64,000 nt of DNA from Collinsella tanakaei (GTDB lineage: Bacteria > Actinomycetota > Coriobacteriia > Coriobacteriales > Coriobacteriaceae), in the NCBI RefSeq assembly GCF_030373545.1, contig NZ_JAUDCO010000004.1, forward strand, positions 186,001 to 250,000. The letters are read 5' to 3'. Made by a program: the position numbers and the translations under genes. Below, piece by piece: positions 51,071 to 59,883 of this stretch. Each line of letters begins with the position of its first letter. Positions within the stretch are counted from its first letter, which is position 1. Under the pieces are notes generated by a model, which was not told the DNA's origin, searched no databases, and saw nothing but the letters and a program-made list of their open reading frames with translations.

Positions 51071-51092
51071 ATGGTTTTGGATGGTTTTGACA
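51071..51092 (+). promoter_or_regulatory. Tandem ATGGTTTTGG/A repeats before fruR
   Basis: ATGGTTTTGG (51071-51080) is followed directly by ATGGTTTTGA (51081-51090), overlapping a TTGACA hexamer at 51087-51092. Such tandem repeats suit a DeoR-family operator, here for the fru operon. Confidence 0.55.
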
Positions 51093-51127
51093 GATTCCGT
51101 CCAAAGGATACGACGAGAGGAGCGCAG

Positions 51128-51880
51128 ATGCTTGCAGAAGACCGCCTTGAGAAGATCGTTGCCCTGGTCAACGAGCACGGATCGATCACCGCGACCGATC
51201 TCATGCAGCTGCTGGACGCCTCCGAGTCCACCATTCGCCGCGACCTGACACGTCTGGCGCAGCTGGGCCGTATCGTGAAGGTTCACGGCGGCGCCACGGC
51301 GGTCAACCGCACGGTCGTCTCCGCCGATCAGACCGTCTACGAGAAGTACAGCGTGCATCTGGAGGAAAAGACGGCCATCGCCCGTTTCGCCGCCGCGTTC
51401 ATCGGGCCTGACGACTTTGTCTACATCGACGCCGGTTCCACGACCGAGCGTCTCGTCGACTTCATCACCGAGACGCGCGCCACCTACTTCACCAACTCCA
51501 TCTCGGTTGCCCATACCCTGCTGTCCAAAGGTTGCCGGGTGCTCGTGCCCGCAGGCGAGCTCAAGCCCGTTACCGAGGCGCTGGTGGGCGAGCAGACGGT
51601 GGAGACCCTGCGGCGCTATCACTTCACCGTCGGGTTCTTCGGCGCCAACGGCGCGACGCCCGACGAGGGCTTTACCACGCCCGAGACGGGGGAGGCGCTC
51701 GTCAAGTCGACCGCACTCGCCCAGACGCTCCGCCCGTACGTGCTGTGCGATTCCAGTAAGTTCTCCATGGTCTCGCCGGTCACGTTCGCCGATTTCGACG
51801 ACGCGACCGTCGTGACCGATGCGTTGCCGTCCGGCCTCGAGGAATACGCGAACATCATCGTGGTGTCTACCGCCGAGTAA
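51128..51880 (+). CDS. fruR: DeoR-family regulator of the fructose operon
   Basis: A 250-residue repressor. Residues 5-60 are the DeoR helix-turn-helix (ITATDLMQLLDASESTIRRD, then LGRIVKVHGGA). The sugar-phosphate sensor follows: EKTAIARFAA, FVYIDAGSTTERLVDF, TNSISVAHTLLSKGCRV and YVLCDSSKFSMVSPVTF. The likely inducer is fructose 1-phosphate. It is the first gene of fruR-fruK-fruA; ATGs further up are in frame but only 51128 has the GAGAGGAGCG site. Confidence 0.9.
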   Translation: MLAEDRLEKIVALVNEHGSITATDLMQLLDASESTIRRDLTRLAQLGRIVKVHGGATAVNRTVVSADQTVYEKYSVHLEEKTAIARFAAAFIGPDDFVYIDAGSTTERLVDFITETRATYFTNSISVAHTLLSKGCRVLVPAGELKPVTEALVGEQTVETLRRYHFTVGFFGANGATPDEGFTTPETGEALVKSTALAQTLRPYVLCDSSKFSMVSPVTFADFDDATVVTDALPSGLEEYANIIVVSTAE

Positions 51881-51919
51881 TCTGCCAGCGGAATCCGTCC
51901 CATGCAAAGGAGTTGCCCC

Positions 51920-52831
51920 ATGATCTACACCGTGACGTTCAATCCCTGCCTCGACTACGTCGTGGGCGTCGACAACCTGACGCTCGGCGCGGTCAACCGC
52001 GTGTCGACCGAGGCCGTCATGGCGGGAGGCAAGGGCATCAACGTGTCCATCGTCCTGAAGAACCTGGGACACCCGAGCTGCGCGCTCGGCTTTCTTGCCG
52101 GATTCACCGGCGACGAGATCGCGCACAGGCTTCAGCTGCAGGGAGTCGACACCGACTTCATCGAGGTCAGCCACGGCATGAGTCGTATCAACGTCAAGGT
52201 CAAGTCGAACGAGGAGACCGAGATCAACGGCATCGGACCCGATATCGCCCCGTCCGACATCGAGGCGCTCTACACGAAACTCGACGCCCTGACCTCCGGT
52301 GACATCCTGGTCATTTCCGGCAGCGTGCCGACGGCTCTGCCCGGTGACATCTACGAGCGCATCATGGAGCGTCTTGAGGGCCGCGGTATCCGCATCGTCG
52401 TCGATGCCACGCGCGACCTGCTGATGAACGTGCTGGCGTTCCACCCGTTCCTCATCAAGCCCAACAACCATGAGCTGGGTGATATTTTCGATGTCGAGCT
52501 GAAGGCGCGCGAGGATGTGGTCCCATACGCCAGAAAGCTGCAGGAGCTCGGCGCGCGCAACGTGCTCGTCTCCATGGCGGGGGAGGGCGCGGTGCTCGTC
52601 GCCGAGAACGGAGACGTGATCGAGAGCCCTTCGCCTCAGGGCACCGTGGTGAACTCGGTCGGTGCGGGCGACTCGATGGTCGCAGGCTTTATCGCCGGCT
52701 ATCTGGAAAGCGGTGGCAGCTACGAGCAGGCGTTCCGTATGGGCGTGTGCACGGGGTCCGCCAGCGCGTTCTCGCTGGGCTTGGCCGAGCGCGACCAGGT
52801 CGAGGAGCTGCTGACGACCATCTGCCAGTAA
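51920..52831 (+). CDS. fruK: 1-phosphofructokinase
   Basis: A 303-residue PfkB-family kinase converting fructose 1-phosphate and ATP to fructose 1,6-bisphosphate. VTFNPCLDYVVGVDNL and AGGKGINVSIVLKNLGHPS are the substrate-binding motifs, KPNNHELGDIF a middle block, and NSVGAGDSMVAGFIAGYLES the catalytic-base/ATP motif. The length fits the family. The start at 51920 has AAAGGAG upstream. It lies 39 bases after fruR and 108 before fruA. It acts in the cytoplasm. Confidence 0.95.
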   Translation: MIYTVTFNPCLDYVVGVDNLTLGAVNRVSTEAVMAGGKGINVSIVLKNLGHPSCALGFLAGFTGDEIAHRLQLQGVDTDFIEVSHGMSRINVKVKSNEETEINGIGPDIAPSDIEALYTKLDALTSGDILVISGSVPTALPGDIYERIMERLEGRGIRIVVDATRDLLMNVLAFHPFLIKPNNHELGDIFDVELKAREDVVPYARKLQELGARNVLVSMAGEGAVLVAENGDVIESPSPQGTVVNSVGAGDSMVAGFIAGYLESGGSYEQAFRMGVCTGSASAFSLGLAERDQVEELLTTICQ

Positions 52832-52939
52832 CGCATCGCCCGTTTGCGCGACGTGTCGCGCTCGTATCAATCCATACGTTGACAATCCGTCGAATCTCGG
52901 CGGTTGGACCGGCTTATGCCGGGGAAGGGGGTTACCACC

Positions 52940-54961
52940 ATGAAAATCACCGAGCTGTTCAGTAAAAGCGGGGTGAAGCTGGGAGTCGAGGCGGCAACGC
53001 AGGCCGAAGCCATCGACGTGCTGGTCGATCTGCACGATGCGAGCGGCAACATCAGCGACCGCGATAAGTACCGTCAGGCGGTACTCGACCGCGAGGCCCA
53101 GTTCAGCACCGCGGTGGGCGACGGCGTCGCCATCCCGCACGCGAAGACCGACGCCGTCGTGCGTCCGGGCCTCGCGGCAATCACCGTGCCCGCGGGCGTG
53201 GACTGGAATGCACCCGATGGCAAGCCGTCCGATCTGATCTTCATGATCGCTGCGCCCGAGGGTCAGGCCAACGTGCACCTCGAGGTGCTCGCCAAGCTCT
53301 CGATGCTGCTCATGCATGAGGATTTCGGAGCCGCCCTTCGTGCCGCCAAGACGGTCGACGAGTTCCTCAAGGTGATCGATGACGCCGAAGCGGCCCACGA
53401 TGCCGAGCAGGCGGAGAAGGAGAGGAAGGCCGCCGAGGCCAAGGCCGCTCGCGAGGCTGCCGCAGCCGCTGCCGCGCCTGCCGCCGATTCGGCCCTGCCG
53501 CAGGTGCTCGCCATCACCGCATGCCCCACGGGCATCGCGCACACCTATATGGCCGCTGAGAACCTCGAGAAGGTCGCTGAGCAGATGGGCGTGACCATCA
53601 AGGTCGAGACCCAGGGCTCCGTCGGCACCAAGAACGCCCTTACCGCCGAGGAAATCGCCGCTTGCCGTGGCATCATCATCGCGGCCGACAAGGGCATCGA
53701 ACTCAGCCGCTTCAACGGCAAGCCGCTGTACTCCACCAACGTGTCCGCCGGCATCAACGATGCCGAGCGCCTCATCAACATCATCATGAACGGCGAGGCG
53801 CCCATCTGCCACGCCGAGGGCGGAGCGTCCGCTCCGGCGGCGTCCGGTTCGACCGAGGGCATGGGCTCGACCATCTACAAGCACCTGATGAACGGCGTTT
53901 CGCACATGCTGCCGTTCGTCGTGGGCGGCGGCATCCTCAAGGCCATCGCCTTCCTGCTCGACACGCAGGGCATGGGTACGGCGGCATACGGCAGCTCCAC
54001 GCCGCTGGCAGCGTTTTTCAACCTGGTCGGCGGCACGGCGTTCGACTTCATGCTGCCCATCCTTGCCGCCTACATCGCCATGTCCATCGCCGATCGCCCC
54101 GGCCTTGCCCCTGGTTTCGTGGGAGGCTGGCTCGCCAAGCAGGGCTTCACGCTCGGATATCTTGCAACGGCCATGGATGCCGAAGCGCAGGGGGCGCTCA
54201 TCTCGGGCGGCTTCATCGCGGCGCTGTTCGCGGGCTTTGCGGCCGGCTATCTGACCCTCGGGTTCGAAAGGCTGTGCGACCATCTGCCCGAATCGCTTGA
54301 AGGCATCAAGCCCGTGCTGCTGTACCCGCTCGTCTGCATCTTCCTGATCGGCTTCGTGATGCTCGCGCTGAACCCGATCTTCGCTGCCATCAACTCGTGG
54401 CTGACGGGCGCTCTGAACAGCCTTGGCACCGGAAACCTCGTGCTGCTCGGCGCCGTGGTCGGCGGCATGATGTCCGTCGACATGGGCGGCCCGTTCAACA
54501 AGGCGGCGTACGTCTTCGGCACCGGCATGCTGTCCGCAGGCACCACCTCCGCGCAGATCGTCATGGCTTCCGTCATGGTCGGCGGCATGGTTCCGCCCAT
54601 CGCCATCGCCCTGTCCACCACGTTCTTCAAGAATCGCTGGTCCGCGGCCGACCGCAAGGCGGGCATCGTGAACTACATCATGGGCCTGTCGTTCATCACC
54701 GAGGGCGCGATTCCCTATGCCGCCGCAGACCCCGGTCGCGTGCTGCCCTCCTGCATCATCGGCTCGGCGATCGCCGGCGCGCTCTCCGCGGGCTTTGGCT
54801 GCACGAGCCCCGCGCCCCACGGCGGCGCCTGGGTGACGCCGGTTATCGGCAATCCGCTCATGTACCTTGTGGCACTCGTGATCGGCGCCGTGGTCGCATG
54901 CCTGATCCTGTCGTTCCTCAAAAAGCCGCTCTCGGCAGAGGAGACCGGTCTGGCCAAGTAG
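52940..54961 (+). CDS. fruA: PTS fructose transporter IIABC
   Basis: A 673-residue fused fructose phosphotransferase. IIA is residues 1-150 with the phosphorylated histidine in AIPHAKTDAV. An Ala/Glu linker of about 40 residues follows. IIB has the active cysteine in ITACPTGIAHTYMAA (about residue 195). IIC is the membrane part from about residue 310 (MLPFVVGGGILKAIAFLLDT) with DMGGPFNKAAYVFG and SFITEGAIPYAAADPGR. It takes up fructose as fructose 1-phosphate for FruK. HPr and EI lie elsewhere. The start has AAGGGGG upstream and ends at a hairpin terminator. Confidence 0.95.
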   Translation: MKITELFSKSGVKLGVEAATQAEAIDVLVDLHDASGNISDRDKYRQAVLDREAQFSTAVGDGVAIPHAKTDAVVRPGLAAITVPAGVDWNAPDGKPSDLIFMIAAPEGQANVHLEVLAKLSMLLMHEDFGAALRAAKTVDEFLKVIDDAEAAHDAEQAEKERKAAEAKAAREAAAAAAAPAADSALPQVLAITACPTGIAHTYMAAENLEKVAEQMGVTIKVETQGSVGTKNALTAEEIAACRGIIIAADKGIELSRFNGKPLYSTNVSAGINDAERLINIIMNGEAPICHAEGGASAPAASGSTEGMGSTIYKHLMNGVSHMLPFVVGGGILKAIAFLLDTQGMGTAAYGSSTPLAAFFNLVGGTAFDFMLPILAAYIAMSIADRPGLAPGFVGGWLAKQGFTLGYLATAMDAEAQGALISGGFIAALFAGFAAGYLTLGFERLCDHLPESLEGIKPVLLYPLVCIFLIGFVMLALNPIFAAINSWLTGALNSLGTGNLVLLGAVVGGMMSVDMGGPFNKAAYVFGTGMLSAGTTSAQIVMASVMVGGMVPPIAIALSTTFFKNRWSAADRKAGIVNYIMGLSFITEGAIPYAAADPGRVLPSCIIGSAIAGALSAGFGCTSPAPHGGAWVTPVIGNPLMYLVALVIGAVVACLILSFLKKPLSAEETGLAK

Positions 54962-54990
54962 CCGTTCCGCGCAACATCTGATTTCATCCT

Positions 54991-55026
54991 GAAGGGCTTC
55001 ATCGCATGGATGGAGCCCTTCTTTGA
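54991..55026 (+). terminator. Terminator of the fru operon
   Basis: AAGGGCTTCATC (54992-55003) pairs with 55009-55020 with mismatches in the middle; CTTCTTTG follows. Confidence 0.75.
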
Positions 55027-55027
55027 T

Positions 55028-55127
55028 GACAAGATGGTGCCAGGTACAAACTTGTCGCCAGGGCAGAACCGACAGGATGGTTGACCGACAAGATTGAACC
55101 TGGCACCAACTTGCCAGCTTGTCGCTG
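55028..55127. repeat. Two REP-like CGACAAG...CTTGTCG repeats in opposite orientation
   Basis: Copy 3 (55028-55058) reads GACAAGATGGTGCCAGGTACAAACTTGTCG. Copy 4 (55086-55127) carries the inverted core TTGAACCTGGCACCAAC. REP sequences often occur in such inverse pairs. Confidence 0.8.
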
Positions 55128-55165
55128 CTGGCCGCAGAATTGAGGCTGAAGTCTTTCGCGAATGG

Positions 55166-55193
55166 GTATCTGATATAGTACTTAATCAGATAC
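55166..55193 (+). promoter_or_regulatory. 9-bp inverted repeat operator of the toxin-antitoxin pair
   Basis: GTATCTGAT (55166-55174) and ATCAGATAC (55185-55193) are exact complements, spacer 10, overlapping a TATAGT -10-like hexamer (about 55174-55179). It precedes the antitoxin start by 24 bases and is the likely site of antitoxin autoregulation. Confidence 0.65.
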
Positions 55194-55217
55194 ATGATTC
55201 TGTATTTGGAGGACACC

Positions 55218-55508
55218 GTGGCAGCCATCTATTCTTCTGCGGCACTCAAGACCCGTCAGCGCGAGATCAAGGACGAAGCGATGAAGCAGGTCGTTCACAT
55301 CACCGAGAACGGAAACGCTGCCTTTGTCTTCTGCTCTGAGGAGGTTTTCGAAAACGAGCTGCGTCGTGCCCGTGAGACGGCAGCCTATGAGGAGCGCATG
55401 CGTGCGGTGCTGGAGCGCGGACGCGCGGACGTCATAGCCGGCAATACCGTCGAGGGGACCGATGCCGCGCTCGCCGAGATCGCGCGAAGGGCGGCTTGTC
55501 GTGCCTAG
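55218..55508 (+). CDS. Phd/YefM-like antitoxin
   Basis: A 96-residue protein. The start is GTG at 55218 with TTGGAGGA upstream. The N-terminal part (AIYSSAALKTRQREIKDEAM, HITENGNAAFVFCSEEVFEN) fits the Phd/YefM DNA-binding fold, and the C-terminal helix-rich part (ERMRAVLERGRADVIAGN) would cover the toxin. It overlaps the toxin gene by eight bases. It probably represses the operon through the inverted repeat upstream. Confidence 0.75.
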   Translation: MAAIYSSAALKTRQREIKDEAMKQVVHITENGNAAFVFCSEEVFENELRRARETAAYEERMRAVLERGRADVIAGNTVEGTDAALAEIARRAACRA

Positions 55509-55770
55509 GATGGTCTACACGGATGGCTTTCTGGACGATGCCGCCGCGATATGGTCGGATCGCGTCCAGGGTTGCCTGGGGCGCATGCTGAGTGCCATAG
55601 AGGCGTTTCCGGAGATTGGCTCGCCCGATATTCCTGCGTCGATTCGGGCGGTATATGGAATCGGTGTTCGGAAGGCTGTCGTCGAGCCATTCGACCTCAT
55701 CTATGAATACCACCCCGATACCGATACCGTCATTGTGTACGGTCTTGTTCCGTTCCGTGCGGCGCCGTAG
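55501..55770 (+). CDS. RelE/ParE-type toxin
   Basis: About 89 residues from GTG 55501, or 86 from ATG 55510. FLDDAAAIWSDRVQGCLGRM, AIEAFPEIGSPDIPASIRAV and KAVVEPFDLIYEYHPDTDTV match the RelE/ParE superfamily, with the final strand VYGLVPFRAA. It may inhibit translation or gyrase; the catalytic residues of RelE-type RNases are not obvious, which favours ParE-like. It directly follows the Phd-like antitoxin gene with which it overlaps. Confidence 0.75.
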   Translation: MPRMVYTDGFLDDAAAIWSDRVQGCLGRMLSAIEAFPEIGSPDIPASIRAVYGIGVRKAVVEPFDLIYEYHPDTDTVIVYGLVPFRAAP

Positions 55771-55822
55771 AGCTTGAATTCGGGGCGCGCGAAATCGGAT
55801 TTGATTTTTACACAAGGTGGGC

Positions 55823-55853
55823 CGACAAGTTTGTAGCTGGCACCATCTTGTCG
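55823..55853. repeat. REP-like CGACAAG...CTTGTCG repeat, copy 5
   Basis: CGACAAG (55823-55829) and CTTGTCG (55847-55853) flank the inverted core TTTGTAGCTGGCACCAT. Confidence 0.8.
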
Positions 55854-55864
55854 CCTTATCGCAC

Positions 55865-55892
55865 GAAAAGGGCCTCCTGCGGGAGGCCCTTT
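55865..55892 (-). terminator. Terminator of purL
   Basis: AAAGGGCCTCC (55867-55877) pairs with GGAGGCCCTTT (55882-55892); TTTTCG follows on the minus strand. Confidence 0.9.
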
Positions 55893-55915
55893 GCAGACGG
55901 TTTGCGAGCGCTTGT

Positions 55916-58900
55916 TTACGCGAAGTAGGCGACGCCGTTCTCGAAGATCGGCATGAACTTGTCGCCCGGGACGTTGGCGTACAGGCCCTCGCCGCGGCGC
56001 TCCACATGGCCCATCTTGCCGAAGACGCGGCCGTCGGGGGAGGTGATGCCCTCGATGGCGGCGACCGAGCCGTTGGGGTTCACGTCGAGGTCCATGGACG
56101 GCACGCCGGCCGCATCCACGTACTGCGTGGCGACCTGGCCGCCGGCAACGAGCTTGGCGAGCACGTCGTCGTTGGCCACGAAGCGGCCCTCGCCGTGGGA
56201 GATGGCCACGGTGTAGGTGTCGCCCGGCGTGCAGGAGGCGAGCCACGGGGACAGGTTGGACGCCACGCGCGTGCGCACCAGGCGGCTCTGATGGCGGCCG
56301 ATGGTGTTGAACGTCAGCGTGGGCGCGTCGGCGGTGGCGTCGACGATGTCGCCGTAGGGCACCAGGCCGAGCTTCACGAGCGCCTGGAAGCCGTTGCAGA
56401 TGCCGAGCATGAGGCCATCGCGCTTCTGCAGCAGCTCGCGCACGGCCTCGGTGACCTCGGGTGCGCGGAAGAACGCCGTGATGAACTTGGCGGAGCCGTC
56501 GGGCTCGTCGCCGCCGGAGAAGCCGCCGGGGATCATGACGATCTGGCTGGCGCGGATGCGGCGCGCCAGCTCGCTCGTGCTCTCGGCGACGGCCTCGGGT
56601 GTGAGGTTGTTGATCACGAAGGTGTCGGCCACCGCACCCGCGGCCGTGAAGGCGCGGGCGGTGTCGTACTCGCAGTTGTTGCCCGGGAACACGGGGATGA
56701 TCACGCGCGGGCGCGCGAACTTCTCGCCGGCGTACACGTGCGGGGCCTCGCACGCGAAGGTGACCGGCTCCACAGCGGGGAGCTTGGCGGCCTCGGCGGC
56801 AGGCGTGCGGTAGGGGAAGACGCCCTCCAGCGCGCCCTCCCAGGCCTCCTGCAGCTCGTCGAGATCGATGGCGCCCTCGGCAGAATCGAGCACGTAGGCC
56901 TCCACGGTGGTGCCGAGCGGTTCGATGACAAGGCCCTCAGGCGCGTCGGCGAGCACGCCGTCGGCGTCATCGGTCAGCTCCACGATGAAGCTGCCGTACA
57001 TGGGCTCGAACAGGCTGTCGACATCGACGTCCTCGGCGAGCTCCAGACCGATGCGGTTGCCCAGGCACATCTTGAACAGGGCCTCGGCGGTGCCACCGTA
57101 GCCGGGCGTGGAGATGGCGGGCGCCACGCCGGCGGCAGCGAGCTTCTCCACGAGCGCGAACGCGTCGAGCAGCTGGGCGGCGTCGGGGCGCCAGTCCTCG
57201 CCGTAGACGGACGGGGCGATGCGCACGACGCGGTGCGTGATGCCCTTGAACTCGGGCGATACGGCGCCGGCGGCACGGCCCACGGCGACGGCGAAGGAGA
57301 CGAGGGTGGGCGGCACGTCCAGGTCCTCGAAGGAGCCGGACATGGAGTCCTTGCCGCCGATGGCGCCGACGCCGAGGTCGACCTGGGCCATCAGCGCGCC
57401 CAGCACGGCGGCGACGGGCTTGCCCCAGCGCTCGGGCTCTTGGCGCAGGCGCTCGAAGTACTCCTGGAAGGTGAGGTAGGCGCTCTCATGCGCGAAGCCT
57501 GCCGCCACGAGCTTGGCCACGGACTCCACGACGGACAGGTAGGCGCCTGCGAACTGGTCAGCCTCCATGAGGAACGGGTTGAAGCCCCATGCCATCGCGG
57601 AGGCCGTCGTGGTCTCGCCGTCCACGGGGAACTTGGCGACCATGGCCTGGGCGGGCGTGAGCTGCGTGGCGCCTCCGAAGGGCATGAGCACGGTCGCCGC
57701 GCCGATGGTGGAGTCGAAGCGCTCGGCCAGGCCCTTGTTGGAGCACACGTTCAGATCGGTGACGAGGGAGCGCATGCGCTCGGCCAGCGTGGAACCGCCC
57801 CATGCGGGCTGCCACACGGAACGGGCCTCCACGTGCGCCGCCTGGTGCTTGGGCGCGCCGTTGGACGCGAGGAACTCGCGGGTGAGGTCGACGATGGCCA
57901 CGCCCTGCCATGCCATGCGGACGCGCGGCTCGCAGGTGACCTCGGCGATGACGGTCGCCTCGAGGTTCTCCTCGGCGGCATAGCCCATGAACTCGTCGAC
58001 GTCGTCCTCGGCCACGGCCACGGCCATGCGCTCCTGGGACTCGGAGATGGCGAGCTCGGTGCCGTCGAGACCCTCGTACTTCTTGGTCACCTGGTCAAGA
58101 TCGATGTACAGGCCGTCGGCGAGCTCGCCCACGGCGACGGAGACGCCGCCCGCGCCGAAGTCGTTGCAGCGCTTGATGAGGCGGCAGGCATCGCCGCGAC
58201 GGAACAGGCGCTGCAGCTTGCGCTCCATGGGGGCGTTGCCCTTCTGGACCTCGGCGCCGTCCTTCTCGATGGATTCGACGTTGTGCGCCTTGGACGAACC
58301 GGTGGCGCCGCCGATGCCGTCACGGCCGGTGCGGCCGCCGAGCAGAATGATCTTGTCGCCGGGAGCGGGGCACTCGCGGCGCACGTGGTCGGCCGGCGTG
58401 GCGCCCACGACGGCGCCGATTTCCATGCGCTTGGCCACGTAACCGGGGTGGTAGAGCTCGGAGACCTGGCCGGTGGCAAGGCCGATCTGGTTGCCGTAGC
58501 TGGAATAGCCGGCTGCGGCGGTGGTCACGAGCTTGCGCTGCGGCAGCTTGCCGGCAAGCGTCTCGGACACCGGCACGGTCGGGTCGGCGGCACCCGTGAC
58601 GCGCATCGCCTGGTAGACGTAGCTGCGGCCCGAGAGCGGGTCGCGGATGGCGCCGCCGATGCAGGTCGCCGCGCCGCCGAAGGGCTCGATCTCGGTCGGG
58701 TGGTTGTGGGTCTCGTTCTTGAAGAGGAACAGCCAGTCCTGGTCCTCGCCGTCGACATCGACGGTCACGCGCACGGTGCAGGCGTTGATCTCCTCGGACT
58801 CGTCGAGGTTCTTCAGCTGGCCGGTCTTCTTGAGGTACTTGGCGCCGATGGTGCCCATGTCCATGAGGCAGACGGGCTTCTCGTCGCGGCCGAGCTCGTG

Positions 58901-59659
58901 ACGGATCTCCATGTAGCGGTCGAAAGCGGCCTGGACGACCTCGTCGTCGATCGTGACGTCGTCGAGCACGGTGCCGAAGGTGGTGTGGCGGCAGTGGTCG
59001 GACCAGTAGGTGTCGATCACGCGGATCTCGGTGATGGTCGGGTCGCGGCCCTCGTCGAGGAAGTACTGCTGGCAAAACGCGATGTCCGCCTCGTCCATGG
59101 CAAGGCCCAGGTCGGCGATCATGGCGGCAAGGCCCGCCCCGTCGAGCTCGCGGAAGCCGGTCAGGATCGCGACGGGCTCGGGCTCGGGGATGTCGGCGGC
59201 GAGGGTCTCGGGCTTGTCGAGGCTGGCGATGCGCGCCTCGACCGGGTTCACCACGTAGTTCTTGATGGCTTCCACATCCGCATCGCTCAGGTCGCCGGTG
59301 AGGATGTACACCTTCGCCGAGCGCACGACGGGACGCTCACCGCAGGAGATGAGCTGGATGCACTCGCTCGCGGAGTCGGCGCGCTGGTCGAACTGGCCGG
59401 GCAGGAACTCGACGGCGAACACGGCGGCGCCGGGCACGTCGGGCAGCTCGTCATAGGTGAGGTCGACCTGCGGCTCGGAGAACACGACGGGCCGGCAGCG
59501 GTCGAAGAGCTCCTGGTCGGCGCCCTCGACGTCGTAGCGGTTGAGAAGGCGCAGGCCCTCGAGGCCGGAGATGCCAAGGATACCGGTCAGCTCGCTTTTG
59601 AGCTGGGACGCCTCGACGTCAAATCCGGGCTTCTTCTCCACGTAGATGCGTAAGACCAT
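55916..59659 (-). CDS. purL: Phosphoribosylformylglycinamidine synthase, single-chain
   Basis: A 1247-residue purine enzyme making FGAM from FGAR, glutamine and ATP. An N-terminal PurS-like region starts with MVLRIYVEKKPGFDVEASQL; SDHCRHTTFGTVLDDV, KNETHNHPTEIEPFGGAATC and LLGGRTGRDGIGGATGSSKA mark the first catalytic half, and IGGKDSMSGSFEDLDVPPTL the second. The C-terminal class-I amidotransferase has PVFPGNNCEYDTARAF, PGGFSGGDEP and GICNGFQALVKLG with the nucleophilic cysteine near residue 1087. Length matches the clostridial-type single-chain form. The start has GCAGGAACCC upstream. It is monocistronic. Confidence 0.95.
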   Translation of the reverse strand: MVLRIYVEKKPGFDVEASQLKSELTGILGISGLEGLRLLNRYDVEGADQELFDRCRPVVFSEPQVDLTYDELPDVPGAAVFAVEFLPGQFDQRADSASECIQLISCGERPVVRSAKVYILTGDLSDADVEAIKNYVVNPVEARIASLDKPETLAADIPEPEPVAILTGFRELDGAGLAAMIADLGLAMDEADIAFCQQYFLDEGRDPTITEIRVIDTYWSDHCRHTTFGTVLDDVTIDDEVVQAAFDRYMEIRHELGRDEKPVCLMDMGTIGAKYLKKTGQLKNLDESEEINACTVRVTVDVDGEDQDWLFLFKNETHNHPTEIEPFGGAATCIGGAIRDPLSGRSYVYQAMRVTGAADPTVPVSETLAGKLPQRKLVTTAAAGYSSYGNQIGLATGQVSELYHPGYVAKRMEIGAVVGATPADHVRRECPAPGDKIILLGGRTGRDGIGGATGSSKAHNVESIEKDGAEVQKGNAPMERKLQRLFRRGDACRLIKRCNDFGAGGVSVAVGELADGLYIDLDQVTKKYEGLDGTELAISESQERMAVAVAEDDVDEFMGYAAEENLEATVIAEVTCEPRVRMAWQGVAIVDLTREFLASNGAPKHQAAHVEARSVWQPAWGGSTLAERMRSLVTDLNVCSNKGLAERFDSTIGAATVLMPFGGATQLTPAQAMVAKFPVDGETTTASAMAWGFNPFLMEADQFAGAYLSVVESVAKLVAAGFAHESAYLTFQEYFERLRQEPERWGKPVAAVLGALMAQVDLGVGAIGGKDSMSGSFEDLDVPPTLVSFAVAVGRAAGAVSPEFKGITHRVVRIAPSVYGEDWRPDAAQLLDAFALVEKLAAAGVAPAISTPGYGGTAEALFKMCLGNRIGLELAEDVDVDSLFEPMYGSFIVELTDDADGVLADAPEGLVIEPLGTTVEAYVLDSAEGAIDLDELQEAWEGALEGVFPYRTPAAEAAKLPAVEPVTFACEAPHVYAGEKFARPRVIIPVFPGNNCEYDTARAFTAAGAVADTFVINNLTPEAVAESTSELARRIRASQIVMIPGGFSGGDEPDGSAKFITAFFRAPEVTEAVRELLQKRDGLMLGICNGFQALVKLGLVPYGDIVDATADAPTLTFNTIGRHQSRLVRTRVASNLSPWLASCTPGDTYTVAISHGEGRFVANDDVLAKLVAGGQVATQYVDAAGVPSMDLDVNPNGSVAAIEGITSPDGRVFGKMGHVERRGEGLYANVPGDKFMPIFENGVAYFA

Positions 59660-59883
59660 GGGTTCCTGCCTTCCTGTGCAGACGCGGTCACAAGGGTTTC
59701 GCGGGCAGCGGTCGTGCGCCTTCAGCCCGCGGTGCTAACCCCACCATGATACGACAGCTGCGTACGAATTTCTGCCTGCGACCGCGAGGGTACGAAGTCG
59801 ACATCGGACTGCGGACAATCGCGGGCGACGCTTACGTGCCACCGGGTACACTAGGAGCATCTGCGCGCGACGAAAGGACCAGC

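Noticed and set aside
51044-55228. A very long open frame on the minus strand across the fru operon.
   Set aside because: It is antisense to fruR, fruK and fruA, which have clear motifs; long empty frames are common opposite GC-rich genes.
55817-59653. A 1278-codon frame on the plus strand opposite purL.
   Set aside because: It mirrors purL, has His/Gly/Val/Asp-rich low-complexity composition and no domain.
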